DNA of 51,684 bases from Thermoflexales bacterium (GTDB taxonomy: Bacteria; Chloroflexota; Anaerolineae; J036; Brachytrichaceae): the NCBI GenBank assembly GCA_025056965.1, contig JANWVF010000045.1, positions 1 to 51,684 of the forward strand, written 5' to 3'. The notes below the pieces were generated by a model, which worked only from the letters and a program-made list of their open reading frames with translations, ran no database searches and was not told the origin of the DNA. Of this stretch, positions 1 through 7,581 are shown one piece after another (position 1 is the first letter of the stretch; the number at the start of each line of letters is the position of its first letter). The position numbers and the translations under genes are program-made.

Positions 1-25
1 GTCGAGCGGAAGGCCTATAAAGCCC

Positions 26-55
26 TTGACGGCGCGCCTTCGTCCGTGTTAGAAC
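26..55 (+). promoter_or_regulatory. Probable promoter of the riboswitch-controlled TenA-like gene
   Basis: A TTGACG -35-like hexamer at 26-31 is followed after 18 bases by TAGAAC at 50-55. A TG dinucleotide one base upstream of the -10 gives an extended -10 element. Transcription would start near 62, about 25 bases before the TPP aptamer. The prediction rests on consensus matching and the position of the aptamer. Confidence 0.45.
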
Positions 56-83
56 AGCGCATAGGACAACTAAACAACTAACG

Positions 84-184
84 ATCACGCGGGGAGCTCG
101 GTGTGACCGGGCTGAGAGGAGCGCTGTGTAGCGTTCGACCCGTTGAACCTGATCCAGGTAATGCTGGCGCAGGGATGTGGTGGA
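84..184 (+). ncRNA. TPP riboswitch (THI element)
   Basis: The stretch carries the conserved parts of the thiamin pyrophosphate aptamer in order: GGGGAGCTCGG near 91, CTGAGAGGA at 112-120, GACCCGTTGAACCTGATC at 137-154, then GGTAATGCTGGCGCAGGGA. These correspond to the pyrimidine- and pyrophosphate-sensing arms. The outer closing helix can form between ATCAC at 84-88 and the GTGGTGGAT end. The element sits between a candidate promoter and an intrinsic terminator, so ligand binding should favour termination before the downstream gene. The class is recognisable with high confidence; the exact boundaries are approximate. Confidence 0.93.
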
Positions 185-199
185 TGATTCCGTTTAAGT

Positions 200-233
200 A
201 CACCCTCTGCACAGCAGAGGGTGTTTTTGTTTT
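200..233 (+). terminator. Intrinsic terminator of the TPP riboswitch expression platform
   Basis: A perfect 11-bp stem (ACACCCTCTGC at 200-210 pairing with 214-224) closes on a 3-base loop and is followed by TTTTGTTTT. It lies directly after the aptamer and just before the GGAGG ribosome binding site at 234-238. This is the layout of a transcription-attenuating riboswitch. An antiterminator pairing was not worked out. Confidence 0.92.
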
Positions 234-248
234 GGAGGTTAACCAGCG

Positions 249-1007
249 ATGACCGAACAACTCGTTACTCAACAACAAGATGCAGCCGAACTGCTCCGGG
301 AACTGAACCGAGAGCTAAATCCCCTCATGCAGCGCATCGTGACGCACCGTTACGTGCAGGCCCTAGAAGAAGGACGTGTGCCACGCGAAGCGTTGAAGAC
401 CTTGGCCACTCAGCAATACCACATCGTCTCTCACGGCTTGCAGAACATCGCGATGCTGCTGACCCGCTACGGCCACCAACCTAGCCGCAAGAAGCTCAAC
501 GAATTCCTGCAAGCCGAGTTTGCCGTGCGCGAAGCGGTGTTGGGCTTTGCCGAGGCGCTCGGTCTGAGCGAAGCCGACCTGCGCGCCGCGCCGATGATGC
601 TCGAGGCGATGATCTTCACCTACTACGGAACCTTCATGTGTCTATACGGCAGCGACGCGGATCTGATCACCGCGTTTTACTTCGATGCGAAGGTATGGAT
701 CGCCAATGCCACGCGCGTCGGCCGCGCGCTGCAAAAGCAATACGGCTTCAGCCGTGAGGCCGTGCACTTCTTCGAGATGTATGCCAACTATCTGCCTAAG
801 GACGAAGAGGTGCTGCCCTACATCCAAAGCGCGCTGGAGCGCGGAGCGGCGATGGGCGACTGTCCGGGATGCAAGCCGGATGAGCTGAATTTACAGCTCG
901 CCCTCGGGCGGGGCGTGACTGCCCAGCAGATTCGCGAATCCTCACGGCTGTTGCTGGAGAGCGAGTGGCATTTCTGGGAGGCGATGGCGAAGGTCGCCGG
1001 GATCTGA
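249..1007 (+). CDS. TenA/PqqC-like protein under TPP riboswitch control
   Basis: This 252-residue all-helical protein of the TenA/thiaminase II (PqqC-like) fold is most likely involved in salvage of thiamin or its pyrimidine breakdown products. The riboswitch just upstream is the strongest functional clue. The ATG at 249 follows GGAGG at 234-238. Family-like helices include the VTHRYVQAL segment near residue 31 and the TYYGTFM segment near 124. The Cys that acts as nucleophile in classical TenA is not visible where expected (segment 140-155 has none). The only cysteines are C131 and a CPGC pair at 205-208. It may use other acidic residues or act on a different substrate. It converges with the minus-strand dioxygenase-like gene 28 bases downstream. 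Confidence 0.8.
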   Translation: MTEQLVTQQQDAAELLRELNRELNPLMQRIVTHRYVQALEEGRVPREALKTLATQQYHIVSHGLQNIAMLLTRYGHQPSRKKLNEFLQAEFAVREAVLGFAEALGLSEADLRAAPMMLEAMIFTYYGTFMCLYGSDADLITAFYFDAKVWIANATRVGRALQKQYGFSREAVHFFEMYANYLPKDEEVLPYIQSALERGAAMGDCPGCKPDELNLQLALGRGVTAQQIRESSRLLLESEWHFWEAMAKVAGI

Positions 1008-1034
1008 AATGACCGTCCTCGGCAGCGAGGCCGG

Positions 1035-1706
1035 CTAACTCAACTTGAGGACGAAGTTGAAGAAGCCGGTCTTGCTGCCGTCGGCGTTGGTGCGCACCTC
1101 CATCAGGCACTCCGGGCGGAAGAGCGCATCGCGCGCGTTCAACCGCTCGCCGGGGAAGTACAGCTGCGTGGTCAGCACAGGTCGGTTGGGCGCTTGGACG
1201 CGCACGTGGAAGTGGCGCGTGCGGCCGGGGTAGATCCCCGGTTGGATCGTCTCCAGCGTATATCGCCCGGCCTCATCGGCAAAGAAGTGCCCGCGCAGCT
1301 TGTAACCGAAGTTATCGTAAACACCCGCGTCGTCGCAATGCCAAAAGTCCAGCATTGCGCCGGGGATGGGCCGACATGCCGTGTCCAGCACGTAGCCGGT
1401 GACGATCATGCGCATGCCGCTGATCCCCGGCTCTAGGAAGGAGTTGCGGCGCGGTGTGTTCGGGGTGTAGAACGGCCCGGCGGTTTGGGGCGGCGTAGGC
1501 TCGTCGTCGTCACAGGCGGGCGTTGGGGGCAGCGCGCCTGCGATTTCGGCGTCCGTCGCCTTAGGAATCGTCGGCGCCGGCTCAGAGGTCGGCGATGAGG
1601 GAGGCGCGGCGGGTGCACACGCGGCGAGGGCGATACCCGATGAGGCGATCAGCATCGCGCGCAGGAAGCTGCGCCGGTTCAAATTGTTCGCAGGGGGCTT
1701 GAGCAT
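1035..1706 (-). CDS. Secreted intradiol ring-cleavage dioxygenase-family lipoprotein
   Basis: This 223-residue protein has an N-terminal Tat-like signal (NRRSFLR at residues 9-15) ending in a lipobox with Cys30, then a Pro/Ser-rich linker. The intradiol dioxygenase domain follows from about residue 70. The four non-heme Fe(III) ligands of protocatechuate/catechol dioxygenases are visible: Tyr130 (GVYDN), Tyr159 (GIYPGR), His165 and His167 (RHFHV). The family cleaves catecholic rings between the hydroxyls. Extracellular lipoprotein members are known, but their substrates are poorly defined. ATG at 1706 is preceded by AGAGGT. It is a single gene, divergent from the oxidase operon. The fold is certain, the substrate is not. 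Confidence 0.85.
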   Translation of the reverse strand: MLKPPANNLNRRSFLRAMLIASSGIALAACAPAAPPSSPTSEPAPTIPKATDAEIAGALPPTPACDDDEPTPPQTAGPFYTPNTPRRNSFLEPGISGMRMIVTGYVLDTACRPIPGAMLDFWHCDDAGVYDNFGYKLRGHFFADEAGRYTLETIQPGIYPGRTRHFHVRVQAPNRPVLTTQLYFPGERLNARDALFRPECLMEVRTNADGSKTGFFNFVLKLS

Positions 1707-1857
1707 CTTTTGACCTCTTCGCAGCGAACATAGCTTAAATTCCTTTGGCGCGCATCAGGCCTGGATGAATTCAAGATGAGTCGGAACTAAGAGCGCGATT
1801 AGGTCAAACGTCATGCTCGCGTTACTGTTGAAGATCACGTGACGAAGAAGTTGCCTA

Positions 1858-1866
1858 TGCTAGAAT
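1858..1866 (+). promoter_or_regulatory. Extended -10 promoter of the cytochrome oxidase operon
   Basis: TG-C-TAGAAT (TG at 1858-1859, hexamer 1861-1866) is a good extended -10. It lies 32 bases before the subunit II ATG at 1899. No good -35 is seen at normal spacing, which fits extended -10 promoters. The RBS AGGTAGGA sits just before the ATG. This rests on consensus only. Confidence 0.35.
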
Positions 1867-1898
1867 CTTCGCCGGTTCAGTAACGTATAGAGGTAGGA

Positions 1899-2897
1899 AT
1901 GGTTTCCCCTGTAACGCGCGACGCAGCACTCATCAACGATCTCTACAACGTTATCCTTATCTTCGCGATTATTGTCTTCATCCTAGTCGAAGGCCTGCTC
2001 ATCTACTCGGTCATCCGGTTCCGCCGCCGCAGCGCCGATGAGATGCCGCAACAGATTCACGGCAGCCGGACGTTGGAGCTGGTCTGGACGGTCGTCCCGG
2101 CTATCGTCATCGCGGTGATCTTCGCGCTGTCCGTGGATACTATGAGCCGGATGACGGCGCGCGGCACGCTATCCAACCCGGTCGCCCACGTGCACGCCAT
2201 CAACGATGTCGCGGCGCGGCAGCGCGTGGAGCGCGCCCAGCCGGTGGACTTGGTCATCGAGGTAATCGGCCGCCAGTGGGTATGGCAGTACAAGTACCCC
2301 GGCGGCGACGGCGTGATGACGAACGAAGAGCTGGTCGTCCCGGCCAACAAAAACATCCGCCTGGACATGACCGCGGCAGACGTCATCCATGCCTGGTGGA
2401 TGCCGCAGCTCGGCCCGATGATTTACGTCAACCCGGGCGAGATGTCCTACGTGTGGTTCAACGTGCCGCCCGGCGAATACATCGGTCAATGCAACGTGTA
2501 CTGCGGCGTCGCCCATGCCCGCATGATCTCCAAGGTCAGAGCCCTGCCGCAGGCCGAATACGACGAATGGTACGCCAAACAGGCCGCCGCCAGCTCGGCA
2601 GCGACCCGCCCCGGCGATCCGGAGATCGGCAGGGATCTGTTCATGAACGGCTCGTGCATCGCCTGCCACTACATCGAGGGCACGAAGGCCCAAGGCAAGG
2701 TCGCGCCTCGTGACCTGACCAAATTCGCCACCTATCCCACCATCGCCCAGCTCGACGGCTTCGAGAACAACGCCGAGAATCTGGCGAAGTGGCTGCGCGA
2801 TCCGCAAGCGATCAAACCCGGCACGGCGATGCCCAATCTCAACCTGAAGGCTCAGGAGATCGAGGACTTGGTGGCCTATCTGCTGAGCCTTAAATGA
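1899..2897 (+). CDS. ctaC: Cytochrome c oxidase subunit II with fused cytochrome c domain
   Basis: Subunit II of a caa3-type heme-copper oxidase accepts electrons through CuA at the outer membrane face. Two transmembrane helices (about residues 16-40 and 60-82) precede the cupredoxin domain. CuA ligands are His164, Cys198, Cys202, His206 and Met209. A C-terminal cytochrome c domain has CIACH at 253-257 and axial Met311 in GTAMPNL, so the electron donor is built in. The CuA loop reads CNVYC. The Glu that in A-type oxidases supplies a CuA carbonyl and a Mg ligand (bovine Glu198) is Val200. The loop resembles CNQYC of Thermus ba3. It is the first gene of the operon, with ATG preceded by AGGTAGGA. 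No cleavable signal is obvious. Confidence 0.95.
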   Translation: MVSPVTRDAALINDLYNVILIFAIIVFILVEGLLIYSVIRFRRRSADEMPQQIHGSRTLELVWTVVPAIVIAVIFALSVDTMSRMTARGTLSNPVAHVHAINDVAARQRVERAQPVDLVIEVIGRQWVWQYKYPGGDGVMTNEELVVPANKNIRLDMTAADVIHAWWMPQLGPMIYVNPGEMSYVWFNVPPGEYIGQCNVYCGVAHARMISKVRALPQAEYDEWYAKQAAASSAATRPGDPEIGRDLFMNGSCIACHYIEGTKAQGKVAPRDLTKFATYPTIAQLDGFENNAENLAKWLRDPQAIKPGTAMPNLNLKAQEIEDLVAYLLSLK

Positions 2898-2945
2898 AGA
2901 AATAAAACACAATCCATCCCGATTGTCACTTTTGGATTTTGACTT

Positions 2946-4565
2946 ATGGCAAGCATCAGCATTCCCATCCCCCTGCGCGAGCGCGCCAAGAGCGGCGTGC
3001 TTGGCTGGTTGGCGACCGTAGATCACAAGAAGATCGGCATCATGTATATGGTGATGTCGTTTGCGTTCTTCATCGCCGCCGGCTTGATGGCGCTGCTCAT
3101 CCGCCTGCAACTGGCCGCGCCCAACCTACAGGTTGTGGATCCGAACACCTATAACCAGCTGTTCACCATGCACGGCTCGGCGATGATCTTTCTCTTCACC
3201 ATCCCGATGCTGGTGGGCGGCTTCGGCAATTACTTCGTGCCGCTGATGATCGGCGCGCGCGACGTAGCCTTCCCGCGCCTGAATGCCTTCAGCTTCTGGA
3301 TCACGCTGGGCGCCGGCCTGGTCATGCTCATCGGCTTCGTCTTCGGCGCGCGCTCGGATGCGGCCTGGACGGCCTACGTGCCCTATTCGACCAAGGCCTA
3401 CTCACCAACCGTGGGCATGGACATCTGGCTCATCGGCATCATCCTGCTCGGCATCGGCTCGACGTTGGGCGCGGTGAACTTCCTGGTCACTGTCTACAGC
3501 ATGCGCGCGCCGGGCATGACGGCTTGGCGCATCCCGATGTTCGTGTGGGCCATGGCGACGACCGCCGTTATGGTGCTGCTGGCGACGCCTGTGCTCACGG
3601 CTGCGCTGATCATGCTGGTGGCCGACCGCAACTTCAACACGCAGTTCTTCGTGGCCAACCGCGTGCAGCTCTGGCAGCACATGTTCTGGTTCTACTCTCA
3701 CCCGGCGGTCTACATCATGATCCTGCCGGCCATGGGCATCATCTCGGAGATCATCCCGGTGTTCTCGCGCAAGCCGTTGTTCGGCCTGCGCGCCGTCGTG
3801 ATTAGCACGGTGATCATCGGCCTGTTGGGCTTCACGACGTGGGTGCACCATATGTTCGTCAGCGGCGTGGATCCGGCCATCGAGCGCTTCTTCATGTTCA
3901 CCACCATGGTGATCGCCGTGCCGACCGGCGTGAAGGTGTTCAACTGGTTGGCCACGTTGTGGGGCGGCTCGCTGAACTTCAAGACGCCGCTGCTGATGTG
4001 CCTAGGTTTCCTGGCGACTTTCGTCATTGGCGGCATCAGCGGGGTGATGCAAGGCTCGATCCCAATTGACCAGTATGTGCACAACTCCTACTTTGTGGTG
4101 GCGCACTTCCACTACGTGCTGTTTGGCGGCAGCGTGTTCGGCATCTTCGCCGCGCTCTACTACTGGGGGCCAAAGATCACCGGCCGCATGTTCGACGAGA
4201 AGTTGGGCAAGCTGCACTTCTGGCTGATGTTCATCGGCTTCAACATCACCTTCTTCCCGATGCACTTCCTAGGGCTGCAAGGGATGCCGCGGCGCATCGC
4301 CACCTATGACCCCGGCCGCGGCTGGGAGCTGGGCAACCTCATCGCTACCATTGGCGCGTTTATCCTGGCGTTCTCGGTGCTGATTTTCATCATCAACGCG
4401 ATCAAGCTGCGCCATGGCGAGCGCGCCACTGACGATCCCTGGGAGGGCAACACGCTGGAGTGGAGCACATCGTCGCCTCCGCCGGAGTACAACTTCCTCG
4501 AGATCCCAACGGTGACGAGCGATCGTCCGCTGTTCGACGAGCGCATGCGCACGCCGCATATGTGA
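2946..4565 (+). CDS. ctaD: Cytochrome c oxidase subunit I, A2-type
   Basis: This is the catalytic subunit of the terminal oxidase (539 residues, 12 helices) and reduces O2 while pumping protons. Visible ligands are His76 and His389 for the low-spin heme, His387 for the high-spin heme, and His252, His301 and His302 for CuB. Tyr256 is the cross-linked Tyr. Helix VI reads YSHPAVY, so the usual D-channel Glu is replaced by the YS motif of A2 oxidases. The K-channel Lys330 (TGVK) and the D-channel entry Asp106 are kept. At the Mg site the canonical His-Asp pair is His379-Asn380, matching the Glu loss in subunit II. The start at 2946 lies 48 bases after ctaC, with a poor Shine-Dalgarno. Confidence 0.97.
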   Translation: MASISIPIPLRERAKSGVLGWLATVDHKKIGIMYMVMSFAFFIAAGLMALLIRLQLAAPNLQVVDPNTYNQLFTMHGSAMIFLFTIPMLVGGFGNYFVPLMIGARDVAFPRLNAFSFWITLGAGLVMLIGFVFGARSDAAWTAYVPYSTKAYSPTVGMDIWLIGIILLGIGSTLGAVNFLVTVYSMRAPGMTAWRIPMFVWAMATTAVMVLLATPVLTAALIMLVADRNFNTQFFVANRVQLWQHMFWFYSHPAVYIMILPAMGIISEIIPVFSRKPLFGLRAVVISTVIIGLLGFTTWVHHMFVSGVDPAIERFFMFTTMVIAVPTGVKVFNWLATLWGGSLNFKTPLLMCLGFLATFVIGGISGVMQGSIPIDQYVHNSYFVVAHFHYVLFGGSVFGIFAALYYWGPKITGRMFDEKLGKLHFWLMFIGFNITFFPMHFLGLQGMPRRIATYDPGRGWELGNLIATIGAFILAFSVLIFIINAIKLRHGERATDDPWEGNTLEWSTSSPPPEYNFLEIPTVTSDRPLFDERMRTPHM

Positions 4566-4587
4566 GCGCCTGCTCGTCGGGAAGCAT

Positions 4588-6414
4588 ATGCTCATGCGCG
4601 AGCACCGCACCTTGGGCCGCCTGACCCTGGCAGCGTTGATCGTCACGCTGCTGCTGGTCGTGGCCGGCAGTGCCGTGCACGTCTCGGACGACGGCCCGCG
4701 TTGTCTCGACTGGCCGCTGTGCTTCGGCACGCTCCTTCCTGTAGACAACAGCCGGGCGCTGGTGGAAGTCGTCCATCGCGCGTTGGCCGGGCTGACCATC
4801 ATCCTTCTCATCACGGTCGTCGCCTTAGGCCTGCGCCGCCGGCCTCGACCAAGCCGCGCCTGGCTCACGCTCGGCCTGGCCTCGCTCGCCATGACGAGTG
4901 CCCAGGTTGCCCTAGGAGCGCTGGTGGCGTTGCAGCCTTGGCCGACACAACAACCGCTGGTTTCAACCTTGCACGCGGTCGCCGGCTTGATGACCCTGGG
5001 CTGCGTGACCGGCATGTATGTTGAGTCACGCTGTCCGAAGGCGGTTGACGACTCCTCAAACGTGGATGCGTCGGCGCAACGGCTTCGCCGCGCCACCCGC
5101 AGGCTAGCAGCGATGACGTTCGTCGCGCTGGTCACCGGCGCCCTAGTCTCCGGCAACGGTGCGGCCATGGCCTGCGGCCAGACCTTCCCGATCTGCAACG
5201 GCGGCTGGTTGCCGAATGGCGGCAGCCTGACGCTTGTGAACTGGTTGCACCGCGCGTCGGTGTTCGCGCTTGGCTTGTTCGTCGTCGCGCTGGCCGGCCG
5301 CCTGCTGGGCAAAGCGTCGCGCGCCGGGCTTGATATCCGCATTCGGATCGTGGGCTGGGCCTTCATCGTTGCCTTCCTGGCAGTGGGCGCGGTGGGCTGG
5401 CTGATGGTGGCCTTGACCCGCCCGGCGATCTTGGCTGCCCTGCATAATGCGGCATCGGCCGGCCTGTGGATGAGCGCAATAGCCCTGGCCATGCTGGTCG
5501 AGCGTCTACCGATCAGGCTCACGGAGCCGGCCGGCGAGCTTCTGCCGGCTTGGCGCCAGACGATCAAGGACTATGTAGCCTTGACCAAGCCGCGGGTCAT
5601 CTCGCTGTTGTTGTTCACCACCTTAGCAGCGATGTTCATCACGCCCGCCGGCGCACCGCCTTGGTATCTTGTGGCCTGGACGCTGCTCGGCGGCTACCTC
5701 ATGGCCGGCGGCGCCAATGCGGTGAACATGGCCTATGACGGCGACATTGACCGCGTGATGGGGCGCACCAACAAGCGACCTGTGCCCAGTGGCCGAGTTC
5801 CACCGCGCCGCGCCCTCGTCTTCGGCATCGCGCTAGCCGGCCTGTCATTCGCCATCTTCATCCTGTTCGTCAACTGGCTGGCGGCCCTCTTGGCCGTGCT
5901 CGGCTTTCTCTATTACACGGTGATCTACACGCGCTGGCTGAAGCGCAGCACCTGGCAGAACATCGTGATCGGCGGCGGCGCCGGGGCGATCCCGCCGATG
6001 ATCGGCTGGGCGGCGGCCAGCAGCCAGCTTTCGCCGGCAGCCTTCCTGCTGTTTGCCATCGTGTTCTACTGGACGCCGCCGCACTTCTGGGCGCTGGCGC
6101 TGCTCAAGCGCAAAGACTATGCCGTGGCCGGCGTGCCAATGCTGCCGGTGGTGGCCGGCGAGGCGGAGACCGCGCGCCAGATCCTCATCTACGCGTTTGG
6201 CATGTTTGCGCTGACGCTTGCGCTGGCGCCAGTGCAAGGGATGAGCGAGCTTTATCTAGCGGGCGCAGTCGCACTCGGGGCATGGTTCTTGTGGTTGGCC
6301 TGGCGGGTGAACCACGACCACACCCCCCGCGCAGCCTTGAGGCTGTATGCGTACTCGTTGCTCTACCTGTTTGCCCTCTTCGCCGTGATGATGATAGATC
6401 GCATCGCTTTTTAG
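4588..6414 (+). CDS. Fused heme A synthase (CtaA) and heme O synthase (CtaB)
   Basis: This 608-residue membrane protein joins two consecutive heme A enzymes. Residues about 1-295 are CtaA/COX15: Cys39 and Cys45 in CLDWPLC, E60-V-V-H63-R64, and a second-half NWLHR. This half oxidises heme O to heme A. Residues about 315-608 are CtaB/COX10, a UbiA-type protoheme IX farnesyltransferase. Its Asp-rich motif is at 380-396 (Asn380, Asp384, Asp388, then RTNKRP), with a second one near YWTPPHFWALAL. The fusion order is the reverse of the reaction order. It is translated 22 bases after ctaD. There is no frameshift, so it appears to be a true bifunctional protein. Confidence 0.94.
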   Translation: MLMREHRTLGRLTLAALIVTLLLVVAGSAVHVSDDGPRCLDWPLCFGTLLPVDNSRALVEVVHRALAGLTIILLITVVALGLRRRPRPSRAWLTLGLASLAMTSAQVALGALVALQPWPTQQPLVSTLHAVAGLMTLGCVTGMYVESRCPKAVDDSSNVDASAQRLRRATRRLAAMTFVALVTGALVSGNGAAMACGQTFPICNGGWLPNGGSLTLVNWLHRASVFALGLFVVALAGRLLGKASRAGLDIRIRIVGWAFIVAFLAVGAVGWLMVALTRPAILAALHNAASAGLWMSAIALAMLVERLPIRLTEPAGELLPAWRQTIKDYVALTKPRVISLLLFTTLAAMFITPAGAPPWYLVAWTLLGGYLMAGGANAVNMAYDGDIDRVMGRTNKRPVPSGRVPPRRALVFGIALAGLSFAIFILFVNWLAALLAVLGFLYYTVIYTRWLKRSTWQNIVIGGGAGAIPPMIGWAAASSQLSPAAFLLFAIVFYWTPPHFWALALLKRKDYAVAGVPMLPVVAGEAETARQILIYAFGMFALTLALAPVQGMSELYLAGAVALGAWFLWLAWRVNHDHTPRAALRLYAYSLLYLFALFAVMMIDRIAF

Positions 6415-6502
6415 CAAATCGCAAGTCGGCGACCGGACGTCAACGATGGTTCTTAGGCGTCGTGGATCCTGCCGGTCGCGTTTGTTCATAGGACTACGCT
6501 GC

Positions 6503-6619
6503 ATGATTCCAAAACATACGAATCCCAGGGCGGTGGTGATGACGTTGATCAGTTTCGGCCTGTTAGCGATCGGCGTCATACTCGGCCTGCTCTGGGTGAA
6601 CATTTACAGCGTCAAGTGA
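6503..6619 (+). CDS. Small single-helix membrane protein in the oxidase operon
   Basis: ATG at 6503 opens a 38-codon frame ending with TGA at 6617. It begins MIPKHTNPRAVVMTL and continues with a hydrophobic helix of about 20 residues, ending WVNIYSVK. AGGA lies about ten bases upstream. It sits alone between the CtaA-CtaB fusion and the subunit IV-like gene, with all neighbours on the same strand. Its size and topology fit a tiny accessory subunit or assembly peptide of the oxidase, like the one-helix subunits of caa3/cbb3 enzymes. I recognise no specific family, so the function is inferred from position. Confidence 0.55.
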   Translation: MIPKHTNPRAVVMTLISFGLLAIGVILGLLWVNIYSVK

Positions 6620-6637
6620 CTGCCTTAGCACCGTGAG

Positions 6638-6946
6638 ATGGACATGACCGTTGAAGAAAAGACTCGCTCTGGGACTGCCGTCGTCGCCTCCGCCGACGAC
6701 GTACCGCAGGCACACTCCGGACTCGCCTCGGCCGATAGTGCCGGCCATAGGCATGCTGAGCCGCACATGCCGGCGCCGAGCCTTTCACCGATCATCCTCG
6801 CCGCGGGCATGACGCTGGCGGCCTTTGGCATCGTGCTGCACCCGATCATGCTTGCGCTAGGCATCGTGGGCATCCTCGTCGGGCTAGGCACTTGGCTCTA
6901 CGATGAGATTGTTAACGCGAGCTCAGCGACCGCCGATCACGAGTGA
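6638..6946 (+). CDS. Small two-helix membrane protein, cytochrome oxidase subunit IV-like
   Basis: This 102-residue protein has a polar N-terminal half rich in Ala, Asp and His (about residues 1-50). Two transmembrane helices follow from about residue 51 to 92, starting at the SPIILAAG segment and ending at the TWLYDEI segment. It ends in a short acidic tail. The layout and operon position match the small subunit IV found beside subunit III in caa3 oxidases. The stop overlaps a possible GTG start of subunit III (GTGA at 6943-6946), suggesting coupled translation. The role as an oxidase subunit is inferred from context. Conserved metal sites are neither expected nor seen. Confidence 0.65.
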   Translation: MDMTVEEKTRSGTAVVASADDVPQAHSGLASADSAGHRHAEPHMPAPSLSPIILAAGMTLAAFGIVLHPIMLALGIVGILVGLGTWLYDEIVNASSATADHE

Positions 6947-6966
6947 GCGTAGGCAAGGATGTTCCG

Positions 6967-7572
6967 ATGGCACAGGTGAGCTTGAGAGATCGCAACCTCA
7001 CACAGACGCGAGACGTTGCACCGGCGCGTCAAAAGAACGTCGGGCTGCTGGGCGTCAGCCTGTTCATCGCCTCCGAGTCCATGTTCTTCCTAGGCCTGTT
7101 TCTGGCCTGGTTCTTCATGCGCAACACGAGCGACGCTTGGCCGCCCGCCGGTGTGACGCCGCCGCCGATTGCGCCGGCGATCTTCAACACTGCCGTCGCG
7201 CTACTGAGCGCATTCGCGGTTGGACTGGCTGATCGCGCCATCGCCCGCGACGATCGGCGTGGGCTGGTAGGCGGAACGGTCGTGGCCGGCGCCCTGGGCG
7301 TGATCTTCATGGCAGTCCAAGCCATCGAGTTCACCGAACTGGCGACGCTGGCTCAGAGCAGCGCCTACGGCTCGGCGTTCACGTTTCTGCTGCTCTTCCA
7401 CGTCCTGCGCGTGTTCGTCGGCGTGATCTTGATGGCCGTGCTGCTGGTGCGCGCGCTGATCGGCCATTTCTCATCCAAACGTCGCCTGTTGGTGCAAGCC
7501 ACGGCGATGTACTGGTACTTCATCACCGGCGTGTGGCTGGTCGTATTCGCCGTGCTGTATTTGATCGGATAG
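6967..7572 (+). CDS. ctaE: Cytochrome c oxidase subunit III
   Basis: This 201-residue membrane protein of the COX3 family has five predicted helices, the short bacterial form. It stabilises the proton-uptake side of subunit I. The segments LGVSLFIASESMFF near the N terminus and the helix IV region LLLFHVLRVFVGV (with the conserved H-x2-R pattern) are typical. The ATG at 6967 is chosen because AAGGA lies at 6955-6959. A GTG at 6943 overlapping the preceding stop would add eight residues. The last motif (MYWYFITGVWLVVF) is the conserved C-terminal helix. It lies in the operon with ctaC, ctaD and the fusion. Confidence 0.92.
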   Translation: MAQVSLRDRNLTQTRDVAPARQKNVGLLGVSLFIASESMFFLGLFLAWFFMRNTSDAWPPAGVTPPPIAPAIFNTAVALLSAFAVGLADRAIARDDRRGLVGGTVVAGALGVIFMAVQAIEFTELATLAQSSAYGSAFTFLLLFHVLRVFVGVILMAVLLVRALIGHFSSKRRLLVQATAMYWYFITGVWLVVFAVLYLIG

Positions 7573-7581
7573 CACTGTCGA

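Noticed and set aside
2169-3110. Long minus-strand open frame opposite ctaC
   Set aside because: It is a high-GC shadow frame with His/Asp/Arg-rich composition, opposite a certain gene.
4269-5567. 432-codon minus-strand frame opposite ctaD and the CtaA-CtaB fusion
   Set aside because: The translation is Arg/Ser/Thr-rich without domains, while the plus strand has clear heme-enzyme motifs.
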